A DNA stretch of 64,000 bases, taken from contig NC_046681.1 in the NCBI RefSeq assembly GCF_009870125.1, positions 24,946,001-25,010,000 of the forward strand, given 5' to 3'. The translations under genes and the position numbers were made by a program. The notes below the pieces were generated by a model. The model made no database searches, had not been told where the DNA came from, and saw only the letters and a list, made by a program, of their open reading frames with translations. Position 1 is the stretch's first letter. Every line of letters begins with the position of its first letter. Source of the DNA: Drosophila pseudoobscura (Eukaryota; Arthropoda; Insecta; Diptera; Drosophilidae). Positions 26,186 through 36,517 of the stretch are shown one piece after another.

Positions 26186-26215
26186 TTGGTGACCCACGCG
26201 AGTCGGGGTCACCAA
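26186..26215 (+). other. Perfect 10-bp inverted repeat in the vri 3' UTR
   Basis: TTGGTGACCC at 26186-26195 is the exact reverse complement of GGGTCACCAA at 26206-26215, with a 10-base loop. It is GC-rich within an AT-rich UTR, so it would fold stably in RNA. Confidence 0.8.
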
Positions 26216-27028
26216 AACACGTTTATGTGTCCCAAAAAGTTTCCTTATGCACAGATTGAAGATTGAACATATATATTTTGTAGGCAGACAAATGTTGCTA
26301 AGTATTTTGCTATTGTACATATTACACAATTATGCTATATGCTGTATTCCTACGATATCGTGTACATAATTTTAGTTGCAAGCTAAGCTTATTTTATTTT
26401 ATTTTATACTATATTATATTTAATTGCGTAGTGAAGCAAAAAACATATACATTAACCTTTAAGAGAGAAACGCGTGAAGCACATTCAAAACTTGAGAGAT
26501 GCAAGAAATCTGAAAAGAATTCGTAATATATTCGACTACTATATTCTGCAATAAATAATTTTAAAAATGTCTCCCTACCCAAAATGTTTGTCGTTCCCAA
26601 TTTATTTATTGTTTTGCTGCTGCTTTATTTGGGCGCTGTAGCGCTGTAACTAAATTTTATCAAAGTTTAAGAAACTCTGAAAAAAAAACAAAGGAAATAC
26701 ACACTCAATTCGATATGCATATACTTTATACTATATATTGTAGTTGTTGTAGATGTGTATTAGTGTTGTAGCAGCCAGTGTAGTCCATGTTAGAGCGTGC
26801 ATTCACCTTTGCAGTTGTATTAACTCTACAAATAACTATTTACCCATATGCTAAAGCCACACTACACAAAGGAAATGAAAGAGAATGAAACACACACAAG
26901 AAAATACATATGATTATTACTATTACTATTACAATTACTATTACTATTACTGTGCTTACGCAGCTCTATCTATATGACTATATTGATATAATGTGAATCT
27001 ATACCAACTAAATACATACATGGAAATA

Positions 27029-27050
27029 TATATATATATATATATATACA
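27029..27050. repeat. (TA)n microsatellite
   Basis: A run of alternating T and A at the distal end of the vri 3' UTR. Confidence 0.8.
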
Positions 27051-27105
27051 TATATATAACTCGTTTGTGTTGATCAATGAAAATAAAACTACATTTTAAT
27101 AATGA

Positions 27106-28049
27106 TGAAAGAAATCCATATTCGTTTTTGATCACTTTAATCTCTTCAAGAATGGAACAGTTTTTTTTAGGCAGTGACTGAAATCTTTAAGAAGTCCAAC
27201 AATAAAACGAATTGCATTTTGTGCATTTTGTATTCCAGCTAAAAAAAGTTTCAGTACTTAGTATGTTTTCAATGGATGATGCAAGCTTGTTACAATTGGA
27301 ATTGCTCTATGGATCTTACCATACATAATCAGATGATATCATCCATCTCAAAAGCTAATGCCTAGTACTGAGGATATGCTGCTGAGGGCAGTATTTTTGT
27401 AAGTCTATTAGTAATAGTTATTTAAGCTATTAGTAATATTTGTAAAAGGCATCTATCAAGTCTTGTGACATTTTTACTGAAGTCTAGGCCTACACGTAGC
27501 ATAATTGTTCAAAATGTCCGTAAAGTTTTCTTCGACTAATGAAATTCCTAAAGGCTTATTTAGAATAAGTTCTCCAAATCTATCTGCCAAAGAAATATTT
27601 GATTTGCTTGAATAAAAAGGCTATAAGTTAGAATGACAGCCCTGACAAAAGCAGAATTATATTATTATCAAAACTCTTGTGGGACCAGCGAAACCAAATG
27701 ACGCACTCGATGAGCGATCAATAACATTAATAAGCCAGACCCCACGCTACTCCAGTAAATGTAAACATCTCCGCCACACTTGCTAATATCTGTTAACGTA
27801 AACATCAACAATAAACCTTAATAGAACTACGCTCTTGAAATGCTAGAAGATTGGCTTCAGCATAGGCTTCGATTTCACTAATATACGAGATCAGAAATTG
27901 AGATCAGTTCTGAAAAGCGTTCGATAAGAAGCGGTCGCGAGTTGTGAATCCTCAAGCGAATTAGCTAGTCCGGTTAACAAACAGACTTGTATCCAAAGGT
28001 GTAACCATACACGCCATAACCAATAAGTGATAAGTGATAAATCATATTG
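27106..28049. other. Intergenic region between vri and the small minus-strand gene
   Basis: AT-rich DNA with nothing convincing. A 33-codon open frame on the plus strand at 27514-27615 (starting MSVKFSSTNE) is too short to support without homology. Confidence 0.6.
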
Positions 28050-28055
28050 TTTATT
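28050..28055 (-). terminator. Poly(A) signal of the small gene
   Basis: AATAAA on the minus strand, about 90 bases after the TAG stop of the 87-residue protein gene. This supports a complete short transcript. Confidence 0.55.
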
Positions 28056-28144
28056 TGAAAAGTGATATTCTATCTGTCGGCATAGGTACATCAACTGCTT
28101 TAATTTTGGTTTAGTTTGAGCTGCATACAGTAATTGGACATTTT

Positions 28145-28462
28145 CTAATGGAGTATTGGCACTGAAAACTTTTTACCGACGCGTTGAAAAAAGCCAAGTC
28201 GCAGGCCAGCTCGCAATGTGGCGTTTATTATTATTTTCTCCTGTGTATCCAACGGCTCTTTTTTTACTTCTTCGATAAGGGCTATGATCCTCTCATAGGT
28301 AATGGGCTGCTTTTGGTTCTGGATTAACTGCAGGATCCACAGTCCATTCTGATTTGTGCTGTTGTTTAGAAAAGTTATTAAAATGATAGTAAAAGATGAA
28401 TAGTGCTCTCACCTGTTACTCATAACTGAGCTTGAATTATTCAATTTTTTGACTGGAAACAT
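28145..28462 (-). CDS. Unannotated two-exon gene, 87-residue protein, winged-helix-like
   Basis: Exon 1 is 28413-28462 (MFPVKKLNNSSSVMSN plus two bases). The intron, 28359-28412, is only 54 bases, with GTGAG donor and AACAACAG acceptor. Exon 2 is 28145-28358, ending in TAG. The joined frame is open for 87 codons with coding-like composition. Exon 2 has alternating hydrophobic and charged residues: a helix (GLWILQLIQNQKQPITYERI), a second helix with IIALIEEVKKE, then INATLRAGLRLGFFQRVGKK and a final FSVPIL strand. That pattern, with alternating helices and a basic GFFxRVG turn, resembles small fly-specific histone-H1/winged-helix-like proteins (the DUF4777 type). The family name is from memory and uncertain. 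The function is unknown; DNA binding would be a guess. Confidence 0.7.
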
Positions 28463-30126
28463 AAAATTTTTAAGTTAACTGGAACTGAACTGTAATGTAT
28501 GATAAGCTCCCGACAATATTCAGTTTTGAAATGAAATGGAATGTAAGGTATAGCTCCTAGGCTAGAAAATTTATTCAGAGCCTTCTTTGTTGCTCCGAAC
28601 GATGAATGCATGAATTAAATAAGATTCATGCAATTGCGACATGCTCACACGCACATTTTATCTTGTTATATCTGTTGGTCTGTTCTTCTGCTTTACTATT
28701 TCACATTTTGGTATTTTAAAAGTTTGGACACAAATTTTTGAAGATAGACGACCAGCGGGAAATGTTTTTAATAATATTTATGAAAGTCTAGATCTCAGGG
28801 ATTAAATAGATTTAATATTTCTCTTTTTGTCTTGGGCCTACGAGTATCTAAGTATTGGTTAATGTTGGTGACTTTCATTAAAAAACAAAAAAAAAACTAT
28901 TGCCTTGTTGAGTGGTAAAGAGATTATATTTATTCTTAATAGATTTGTTGTTTGTATTTGTACAACGAAAAAAAGTATTGATAATTTAAGTTTATTCAGA
29001 ATAATATCGTGTGTATGTCACTAATTTGGTTTTGTCTTTTATCATTCATTATTAGAAATACAATAAAGGTATAATAATTAAATATTCTCTGTCATTTTAA
29101 TAATAAATCCTTAAACATCACATGAAAAGTTTTTCTTGTTGGTTTTCCATTCTCATTTTTATTTCTTTCTTTTTTGTTTGTTTGTCATTTCAAATACTCG
29201 TACTTTCTATACGTCTTTGGTATAATTTTCATTAGAAGATTTCCAAGAATTTCATTGGATTGTTTCGTAATTAGCCTAGGAAAAATGTATCTAGTCCACA
29301 AAAGTTATAGACTTAGATCAAGACCTGTTTATAAATTTCATTAATACATATATACGAGTATAGGTACATATATATATGCACGTATAATAGCTTATGAATA
29401 GTAAGTACCATATGTTGTGGTTGTTGAGGGTTTTCGTATTTGGTATTTGGTTTTTTTTGGGGGATTCGGTTGTAAATATATGTAAATACAGAATTTTTTC
29501 CTTTGGTTTAAGACGATCTCTCACTTTGTGGTTGTATATAACTCTCCCAGCCTTGCCTTGAAGAATAGCGTTCGCGATATTGGTATAGAGGTCTGTATAT
29601 ATCGTTTATCTATATAGTATATATATATATCATTTTTTGTTTCTTTGGTTGAAAGTGCAACTGTAAATTGTAGGTACTTAAACACTAGCTACAACACAAC
29701 ACATGCCACGCCACGCCACGGTCCATCCTTTCTCGTGTGGGAGTTGTAAAATTGTTAGTTTTTTAAGGGATTCGTGTACGAATTTTGGTGGCAAAATCCA
29801 TCAAAATGCATTTTCGTTTCTAACTAAGTTTCATTCTCCTTTCTACAATACATTCCTTTTTGGTTTTTTTTGGCATTATCTAAGAGAGGTCAAGAGTGTT
29901 TTGTTTGGTGTTTCTTTGGTTTTGTTTTTTTTTTGCGTTTTTGGAAAACGTTGATTTTGGCCTTAAACTTTGGTAGATTTGTTAGCATCGGTTGGGTTCT
30001 GTTTTGGTTTGTGGTTTGTTTCGTGTTTTCTTGTGTAAAAAGGTACATGATAAGATTGTTTGACGACGCATCGCAATGTGGGAGGGGGATTACGGGATCC
30101 AAGGGATCCTACTGAGCTTCTGTAGT
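28463..30126 (-). other. Intergenic region and probable sulfotransferase 3' UTR
   Basis: The stretch just left of the sulfotransferase stop codon (about 28.9-30.1 kb) is T-rich on the plus strand, so A-rich on the sense strand, as expected of a long fly 3' UTR. A minus-strand AATAAA lies near 28927-28932. No coding exon is seen between 28463 and 30126. Confidence 0.45.
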
Positions 30127-31625
30127 CTACGCCGCCGCTGAGCCCTGAGTGGAGCCAGAAGCCCCTGCAGCCGCCACCGCCGGCGCAGCCGTGGTCGTGG
30201 CGGGAGCCGCTGCCGCTGCAGCTGCAGCCGTGCCGGCTGTGCTCTGCTCCAGGCTCCAGGGATGCACCATGTCGTAGTACTTGCGGTAGTCGTAGTCAAA
30301 AAGCTCGAAATCGATGCGATATATCTTGAGCAATTGGTCCAACGTTGAGCGATCGATATCGGCAAAGTAGCGCTCGACCACGGCCTCCGACTTGATGCCG
30401 CTGCGCGCCTGGTTGCCGATCCTGCGCTGCTTTCGCTGCGGCAACTTTCCCAGACCCAGGAGCAGCGTCTCCAGGCCCGCCTGCCGTATGATGAACTCCG
30501 AGTCGCGCTGGAACGTCTCCGTCTTCCCAATGATGGTGAAGTTGACGCTGCACGGTGTACAGAAGCTGTAGATGGGCGCCCAGTGCTCGTCGAAACGCTT
30601 GCCCGCCCCGTGCTCGGCGATGAGGAAGCGCACAAACTCCTCGAAGGTGGGTCCGCAGCGGGGCCAGGGCCCGCCCTGGCTGTGATTTCGGAAACGGTGG
30701 ACAATCTTCGTGCCCAAGGCCTTGTAAAAGGTGTTCCGATTGCCCTCCAGCTTGTTGCGGTACGCGCTCAGTATCCTTTCGAAGGGATCGCGCACAAACA
30801 GGAAGGACAGTGCACTGGGCAATAGTTCCATGAGCTCGGCCAGCTCCGGTCGGGGGAAACGCTTCCGCGCCAGCTCCAGTGGCTGAGTCTCTGTCCTCTG
30901 CAGATACTTCACATCGTAGCCAGCTGGAACAAAAGGGATAAAGGGACAGTCAAGCATCAAAATTCCGCCTCATATGCACGCAATCAATCAATCAAAACAC
31001 CTAGTGATAATTACCTAATACGTTGAAGTAATACATCCACGTACTGCTGGCTGCCTTGAAGACATTGCACCTGAAATGGCCAGAGAATTTAGAAGGTATT
31101 TCAGGATCGCCAAGCAGGCAGATCAAACACAAACCAGACGAGATTGTTATGGCCCGGCGATACAAAGAACTCCCAGGGATTCGGTGGGTACTTTTCCTGC
31201 AGCTTGTAGCGCTCGCAGACGGCGGCCAGGTGTTCGCGCCTCCTCTGGAGCTCCCGCTCGGTGCTGCTGTGCAGCTCCTCGGAGTACTCGTAGACGGGAT
31301 TCAGGGTGCTGGCCGGTGGCAGTGGAGCTGCAACGGCGGTAGCCGAGCTCCCGGTGGCATTCGTTCCAGTGGTGCCTGCCTGGGCCGCCTGCAGCTGCGC
31401 CAGCAGTCGTTGGCGCTGCATCTGCTGGCGCTTGAGCTTGAGCTGCTGCTTGGAGGGCTCCGCCGCGTCCGCCTCCAGTTCGGCGGCGGTGGCCCGCTCC
31501 CGGTGCTCGTAGGCATTGAGGGACTCGCGGAAGAGGAAGGCAAAGTAGCAGACGCCCACCAGGACACAGGCACCTATCTTCAGATAGGTCTGCAGACGTC
31601 TCCCATAGCGTAGGCGAATGATCAT
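30127..31625 (-). CDS. Golgi carbohydrate sulfotransferase, HNK-1/chondroitin family
   Basis: Three exons: 31135-31625, 31015-31070 and 30127-30923. They join in frame with GT/AG borders to 447 residues. It is a type II membrane protein: a short cytosolic tail, a membrane anchor at about residues 14-32, and a Gln/Arg-rich stem. The catalytic domain follows. The 5'-phosphosulfate-binding motif CNVFKAASSTWMYYF begins at residue 165 and spans the tiny middle exon. The 3'-phosphate-binding motif LFVRDPFERILSAYRNKL is at about 224-241. These are the PAPS contacts of Sulfotransfer_2 enzymes, which sulfate glycan chains in the Golgi. The C-terminal ~40 residues are an Ala/Thr-rich low-complexity tail. 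It is probably the orthologue of fly CG14024 (from memory). An upstream 5' UTR exon with an acceptor near 31690 is likely. Confidence 0.9.
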
Positions 31626-33070
31626 TTTATGAATGCAGAACGCCGCCCTGCAGCGGCCACTGCATGTTCCACGGAATACTGGGGATGTCTGTGGAGGCGG
31701 ATCAAAAGGAAAAATACTTAGTTAGGGTACTTTAACGAGTAAAGGTTTAAAGGAATTAAAGTAATAAGATTTGGGGTTCCTTTCTTAGTTTCTACAAGAA
31801 TCAACAGATGAATCGATATGCCATATCCGTCTATATTTCTATGCAACGCGTAGTCAAACAAAGAAAAAACCTCAAAGTAAGTAATGACGTGAATATTGGG
31901 ATATTTGGCTCTTTAGAGGCGTGCGATTTCGGAATTATCTTTGGTAGTACTTTCAATGCCAATTATAGCACTATTATTTTTCCAGTTTAAAGACAAGCCA
32001 ACTCAAATTGAACTGAAATCGGAATATATGTTAAATATACGACTGCAATGCTGGGAACGATGGCTGTTGCAAGGGTATTAAAAGCTTCAGCCAGCCCCCA
32101 AGCAACTTTTCTTTTTCTGTTCCTCTTTCGCTCTTGTTCCTTTCCTTCTTTTTTTTTGGCGCTTTCACCAGGCGACACTTGTTGGTGTGTACACACCAAA
32201 ATACATAAATATGTACGTATGTAATTACTTGAAACTACGTCATACCCCTCCACACACACACACACACAGATGGAGCAGCCCGCACGCACACGCATGGCCG
32301 TGGAGAGAGTACAGGGCGCTGCTGGCAGCAGCAACACTCCAAAAGTAGGACGTCATCCTTAAACGTCAACATTTGCTTTTCTATCTGCTGTTCTCTTTTT
32401 TTTTTTAGTTTTTTATTGTTGTTTTTGCAGCTGTTTTTCCTTGCGTTTTTATTGCTGCCAGTGCTTTTTTGTTGGCTCTTTTAATAGTGCCATTTGTTGG
32501 CAGGACTGGGATTTGGACACGACACGGACTTAAAGTATTCATAACACCTCCGAGACTATTTGAGAACAGTTATAGCTGTGGCACAATGGTAGACCATGGA
32601 TGGCATGGCTAGTAGTTGCCACATATGTCCATATATATTCACATAGATTTGCACCTCAAGAATTGTATACATTCACTCTATTAAGGATATATATCCTTTG
32701 GTTTACTCACTCTGAAGCGCGGCAGGCGTTTTAGTTTTTCTTTTATTTCTGGAGCCTCCCTGTGTATACAGCACTGAATGAGCCTATCCTTTGGCTGCCA
32801 GCCCTGCCTCTTGGTGGTGCCCTCTCCCCACCACCTGGTCGCGGCGCTGTTACGTGTTGCGTTTTCCTGGGTCTCTCCTGCCTGCTCCGCTTTGGCGTGC
32901 TGCTCACTGCGGCCCTCGCTCTCAACTGCCAGCCCGTGGCAGGCCGCAGCTGCTGCTGCTGGTCGCTGCTGTTCATCCTTTTGGTCCCGTGAAGCCGACA
33001 ATCTATGCTATGCGCCGGCGCCGTGAGAAAGGATGCGAGACAGCTTTCTTTTTTTGACAACAAAGTGTTG
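31626..33070 (-). other. 5' region of the sulfotransferase gene
   Basis: No coding sequence is seen. A plausible 5' UTR acceptor (CCTCCACAG) lies near 31690 on the minus strand. GC-rich DNA at 32.7-33.06 kb looks like a promoter and first untranslated exon. The 31.7-32.7 kb interval is probably a 5' intron. Confidence 0.4.
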
Positions 33071-33245
33071 AGAGTTTGCCGCTAGGCCGCTAAATTCCCA
33101 GCAGGTTTCAGTCGGTCTTCTTAAGAATTTCACAAAGATTTTTCGCTTGGGAGCATGATCTTTTATGGGTCCTTATGTTGCGTGGTATAAGGTGATGCTG
33201 GTGATGAGGAGTTATTCAAATAGTCACAAATTGAAGTAAACTCCA

Positions 33246-35884
33246 ATATATTTATTTAAAAATAATGAAATATAAAAGATTAAATATCCATATTGAAAAG
33301 TAAAGTACTTACGAGTACTTTTTGAAGGGAAAACAATATTTATAAAACATTGAAGGAATATCAGTCCTTTTAAATGTAGAGTTGAACCTCTGAATGATAT
33401 TCATACCCCACAGAAGCCTATTAAAATTTCTGTATTATTCTTCTATAAATGTTGGAAATTTATATTCCTAGAATGGTATATTTCGGTTCCCGAAAAGTTT
33501 TATGTATTCCCAATAACGACATGATTTCAAAACTATTCAAAAGAAATTACTTTTGTATTCCATTGAATGATTCCTGAAATTCCTCAAATACCCAAAAAAA
33601 AAGACCGGTTGTTGTTTTTTTTTTATTTTCTGTGTATATTAAATCTTTGTATTTTTTCTTTTTCTATAAATATTTTACTTTAAAGTACAAACAAATTAAT
33701 AATAAACTTCTAATACTACGGTTTTAAGACACTTTCGTTTTTGTTGTTGTTGTTGTTGTTCATCTTGTGGTTGTTTTATACTTTTTGCATATGCTTTTAA
33801 ATATATATATATATATTTTTTATTTGTTTATGTGTGTGGGTGTGGTTGTGTGTGTACTGGTATATAAATTATTTATACGTTTTATACAACTTCCATTAAC
33901 ATTTTTTTGCTGCTGTGCTTAGCGGGGCTTATTTGCAGTTTTGCTTGGGCGGGGGGGCTGTCTTCAGAAAATATCTAAATAATGTTCACTAAATATGCTT
34001 CTTCAGGTTCCTTTCCTCTGCTTTTATTACGGAGCTCGGGATGCTTCTGGGGGGAGGGGCGGGGGCCTGTGGCTGGTATGCAGTTATGAATTCTCTTCTA
34101 TATATATGTGTGTGTGTGTGTTTTTCTGTTTGTTTATCGGTACTATATGTATCTATGCTAAGGATTGGGCTTTTCATACGCTTATTTTTTGTTTCGTTTT
34201 TGCCTTGCTTTAAAGTAAAACATGTACAAAGTATCAAAAGAACTATTTTATATAGCAATCATACAATATATATATATATATAAGATAATAATAATATTGA
34301 ACAGTATATATATGCGTGTGAAGAAATATATATATATATATAATTGTTGCTTTGTGTCTAGCGCTTTTTGCATTTGCTTCATTTACTTTACTGAGTTGTT
34401 TTTATTTATTTTTTGTTGGTTTTCGTTTTTGTGTGTTTTCCCTATTTGTTCAAATAACATTTAGCAAAAATAGAGCCTGCCTTATATACAATACAACTTT
34501 ATATTTTTTGTGTCGTCTCGTTTGCTATTCACGTTTTATGCAAAATATATAACATTATATACGGTACGATTTCTGTATATATATATATAGATATATATAT
34601 ATATATATTTTCATTCACTTTTGCAAAACGACAAATACTAGTTTTCCCATAATTTTCATTTTGCTTTTCCGCTTTTTTTCTTGTTCATGTTCGTGTACTT
34701 TTTTTGTTGTTTTTTTTTTGTCTGTTTTTTGTGTGTTTTTTTCATTAATTTTTTTGTGGTGCTTGGCCTTTTTACATTTTTGACTAACTTACTGCATAGG
34801 GGCTTTCGGTTCCATGTGCATATATTGGGGGTTGCTTGGTTGGTTGGTAAAGAAATATCGTAATTATTACTGTCCTTAGGCGCTAGAGCATTTAAAACTA
34901 AAAAACAAATTTTCGAAACAACGCAAGCTTACAGAAACTATATATATATATATGTATAGATAGGCTATATCTGATCTGTATTCTGCTTCTGCAACTGCAT
35001 CTCTCTCTATGCATAATCGTATGTTAATTGTTAGAAAAATTAGAAAACCTAATGCAAAACCTCTGCTCTTTCCCAGCAGCAGTGCGTAAATGTAAGGACA
35101 ACCTAAAAGCTAGAAATGTGTTCATGTTGCATCAAGAATAACTAAAATACAAAATATATATATAGATATGTACAAACGGATTCGGATACGGTTAAATGGA
35201 AATCAAAACTATGCATAGGGGCTGGCTGGTGGGGTTGTGAAGAGTAGATGAAGCTTCCGTTCTGCCAACTACTTTTTTGCCTAGTGTTACTTATATGTGT
35301 GCTACGTGTTGTTGAGTTTAATGTGGGGGTGTATGTGAGTGTGTTGGAGTTGGAGCTCCCCCAAGTATATGTAAAGTATATATTCAACTAATTTGTTCAA
35401 AATTTCCTCTCTTCGGAGATAGAGCTATACATAAATTGCCTGTTTTCACGTTGACTAGCAAATCATTTCATTTCCAATGGGTGGATCGTGGTTCTGGGGA
35501 TTAAATAGTGCTAGATGATGGGAATAGCGTTAAGCTCGGGTCTTGAAAGTAGTTGATCGTAAGAGAGACAAACAGAAAAAGTGAAAAGCAGAAAAACATA
35601 TATACGTTACGCTCGGCTTATGCATCTTTTCTGTCTGTTTTAACTTCGATTTGGATGTTGGGTGTTGGGTGTGTGTGTGTGTGTGTGATGTTGCTCGCTA
35701 TGAGATGCAACATTATTGCAACTTGTGGCTACCACTAACTATACAAAAAACTATATTCTTCAACGAAAATTACGACTATAAATTACAAACGAAAGCGTTC
35801 AGTATCAGTGCGTGTGTCTGTGTGTTTCTGTGATATATACAGGTAGCAGTGGATTTGACGGATTTGTGGCACAGTGGCGGCCCA
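33246..35884 (-). other. Ncoa6: Probable Ncoa6 3' UTR, T-rich on the plus strand
   Basis: A strongly A-rich sense-strand region without coding potential. It has (TA)n runs at about 34265-34282, 34327-34342 and 34577-34610, and a (TTG)n run near 33740-33760. A minus-strand AATAAA near 33249-33254 could mark the end, giving a 3' UTR of about 2.6 kb. Several closer AATAAA motifs (for example near 33820) could be used instead. Confidence 0.4.
34265..34282. repeat. (TA)n microsatellite
   Basis: A pure TA run, with two further TA-rich runs within 350 bases. Confidence 0.8.
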
Positions 35885-36517
35885 CTATGCCAGTTGCGGC
35901 GAACTGCTACTGACGGACCGCTGCTCATCGGCCGTCGTTTCGCTGACAAACTCCTGGAAACTCAGGCCCAGATCGTTATTGAGTTGCACAATATTGAGCA
36001 CATCGCTGGCATCGCGCCATTGCTGATGCTTGCTGGCTATGCCGCCACCATTGCCATTGCCACCGACAACGCCGCCGCCGCCGACGCCACCACCACCACC
36101 GCCGCTATCATCATCCTCCTCGCTGAGTATGTTGTTCAGACACAGATTGAACTCATCGTAATCGACAAAGTTGCCACAATCGAGATCCGTGGCACTGTCG
36201 AGCTCTGGCATCAGCAAACTAACTGCATCGTTATCCACGTCCATGTCGACCTCCACATCCGCGGCACTGCTGCTGCTGTGGTAGGACAGTAGGTGATCAG
36301 CCTCTTCCATGTAGCCGCCGCCGCCGCCGCCGGCTGCTCTCGCCAAATTATCATACTCATTGGCTTCATCGCCACCATCGTCTTGCGCCTGGGCTAAAGG
36401 GAAGCTGCTGATGTCAAGCTGCTCATCGGCGGTTCCCAGCTCGAACAGCTCCATCAGATCGTCATCTTGTGGATCGCTCGGATGGTTCAAGCCTTTAGCC
36501 AAGGCGCAAAACTCTGG
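35885..36517 (-). CDS. Ncoa6: In-frame 210-codon ORF directly after the Ncoa6 TGA (readthrough or alternative exon)
   Basis: The Ncoa6 TGA stop (36518-36520) is followed in the same frame, with no intervening stop, by 210 sense codons and then TAG at 35885-35887. The predicted segment is acidic and structured-looking: a DDDLMELFELG stretch, Gly-rich linkers, then a LCLNNILSEEDDD segment and a final DLGLSFQEFVSETT. The stop context is TGA-C, a known leaky readthrough context in Drosophila. Alternatively, a 3' splice site at 36492/36493 (TTGGCTAAAG|GC) is phase-compatible with the exon-4 donor. It would bypass the stop to give a 2583-residue protein. Either way the segment looks coding. Confidence 0.6.
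   Translation of the reverse strand, partial: PEFCALAKGLNHPSDPQDDDLMELFELGTADEQLDISSFPLAQAQDDGGDEANEYDNLARAAGGGGGGYMEEADHLLSYHSSSSAADVEVDMDVDNDAVSLLMPELDSATDLDCGNFVDYDEFNLCLNNILSEEDDDSGGGGGGVGGGGVVGGNGNGGGIASKHQQWRDASDVLNIVQLNNDLGLSFQEFVSETTADEQRSVSSSSPQLA

Larger units (their letters stand above)
25649..27105 (+). other. vri: vri 3' untranslated region
   Basis: AT-rich sequence follows the TAG stop. AATAAA signals occur at 26550-26555 and 27082-27087 on the coding strand, so transcripts may end near 26.57 or 27.10 kb. It contains a perfect 10-bp hairpin (26186-26215), an (ATTACT)n-like stretch near 26915-26950 and a (TA)n run at about 27029-27050. The end is inferred only from the poly(A) motifs. 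Confidence 0.65.

Noticed and set aside
27514-27615. 33-codon plus-strand ORF (MSVKFSSTNE...)
   Set aside because: Too short to distinguish from chance; kept only as a note.
31056-31613. 185-codon plus-strand frame
   Set aside because: Antisense shadow of sulfotransferase exon 1; Leu/Gly-rich as expected of the complement of the stem region.
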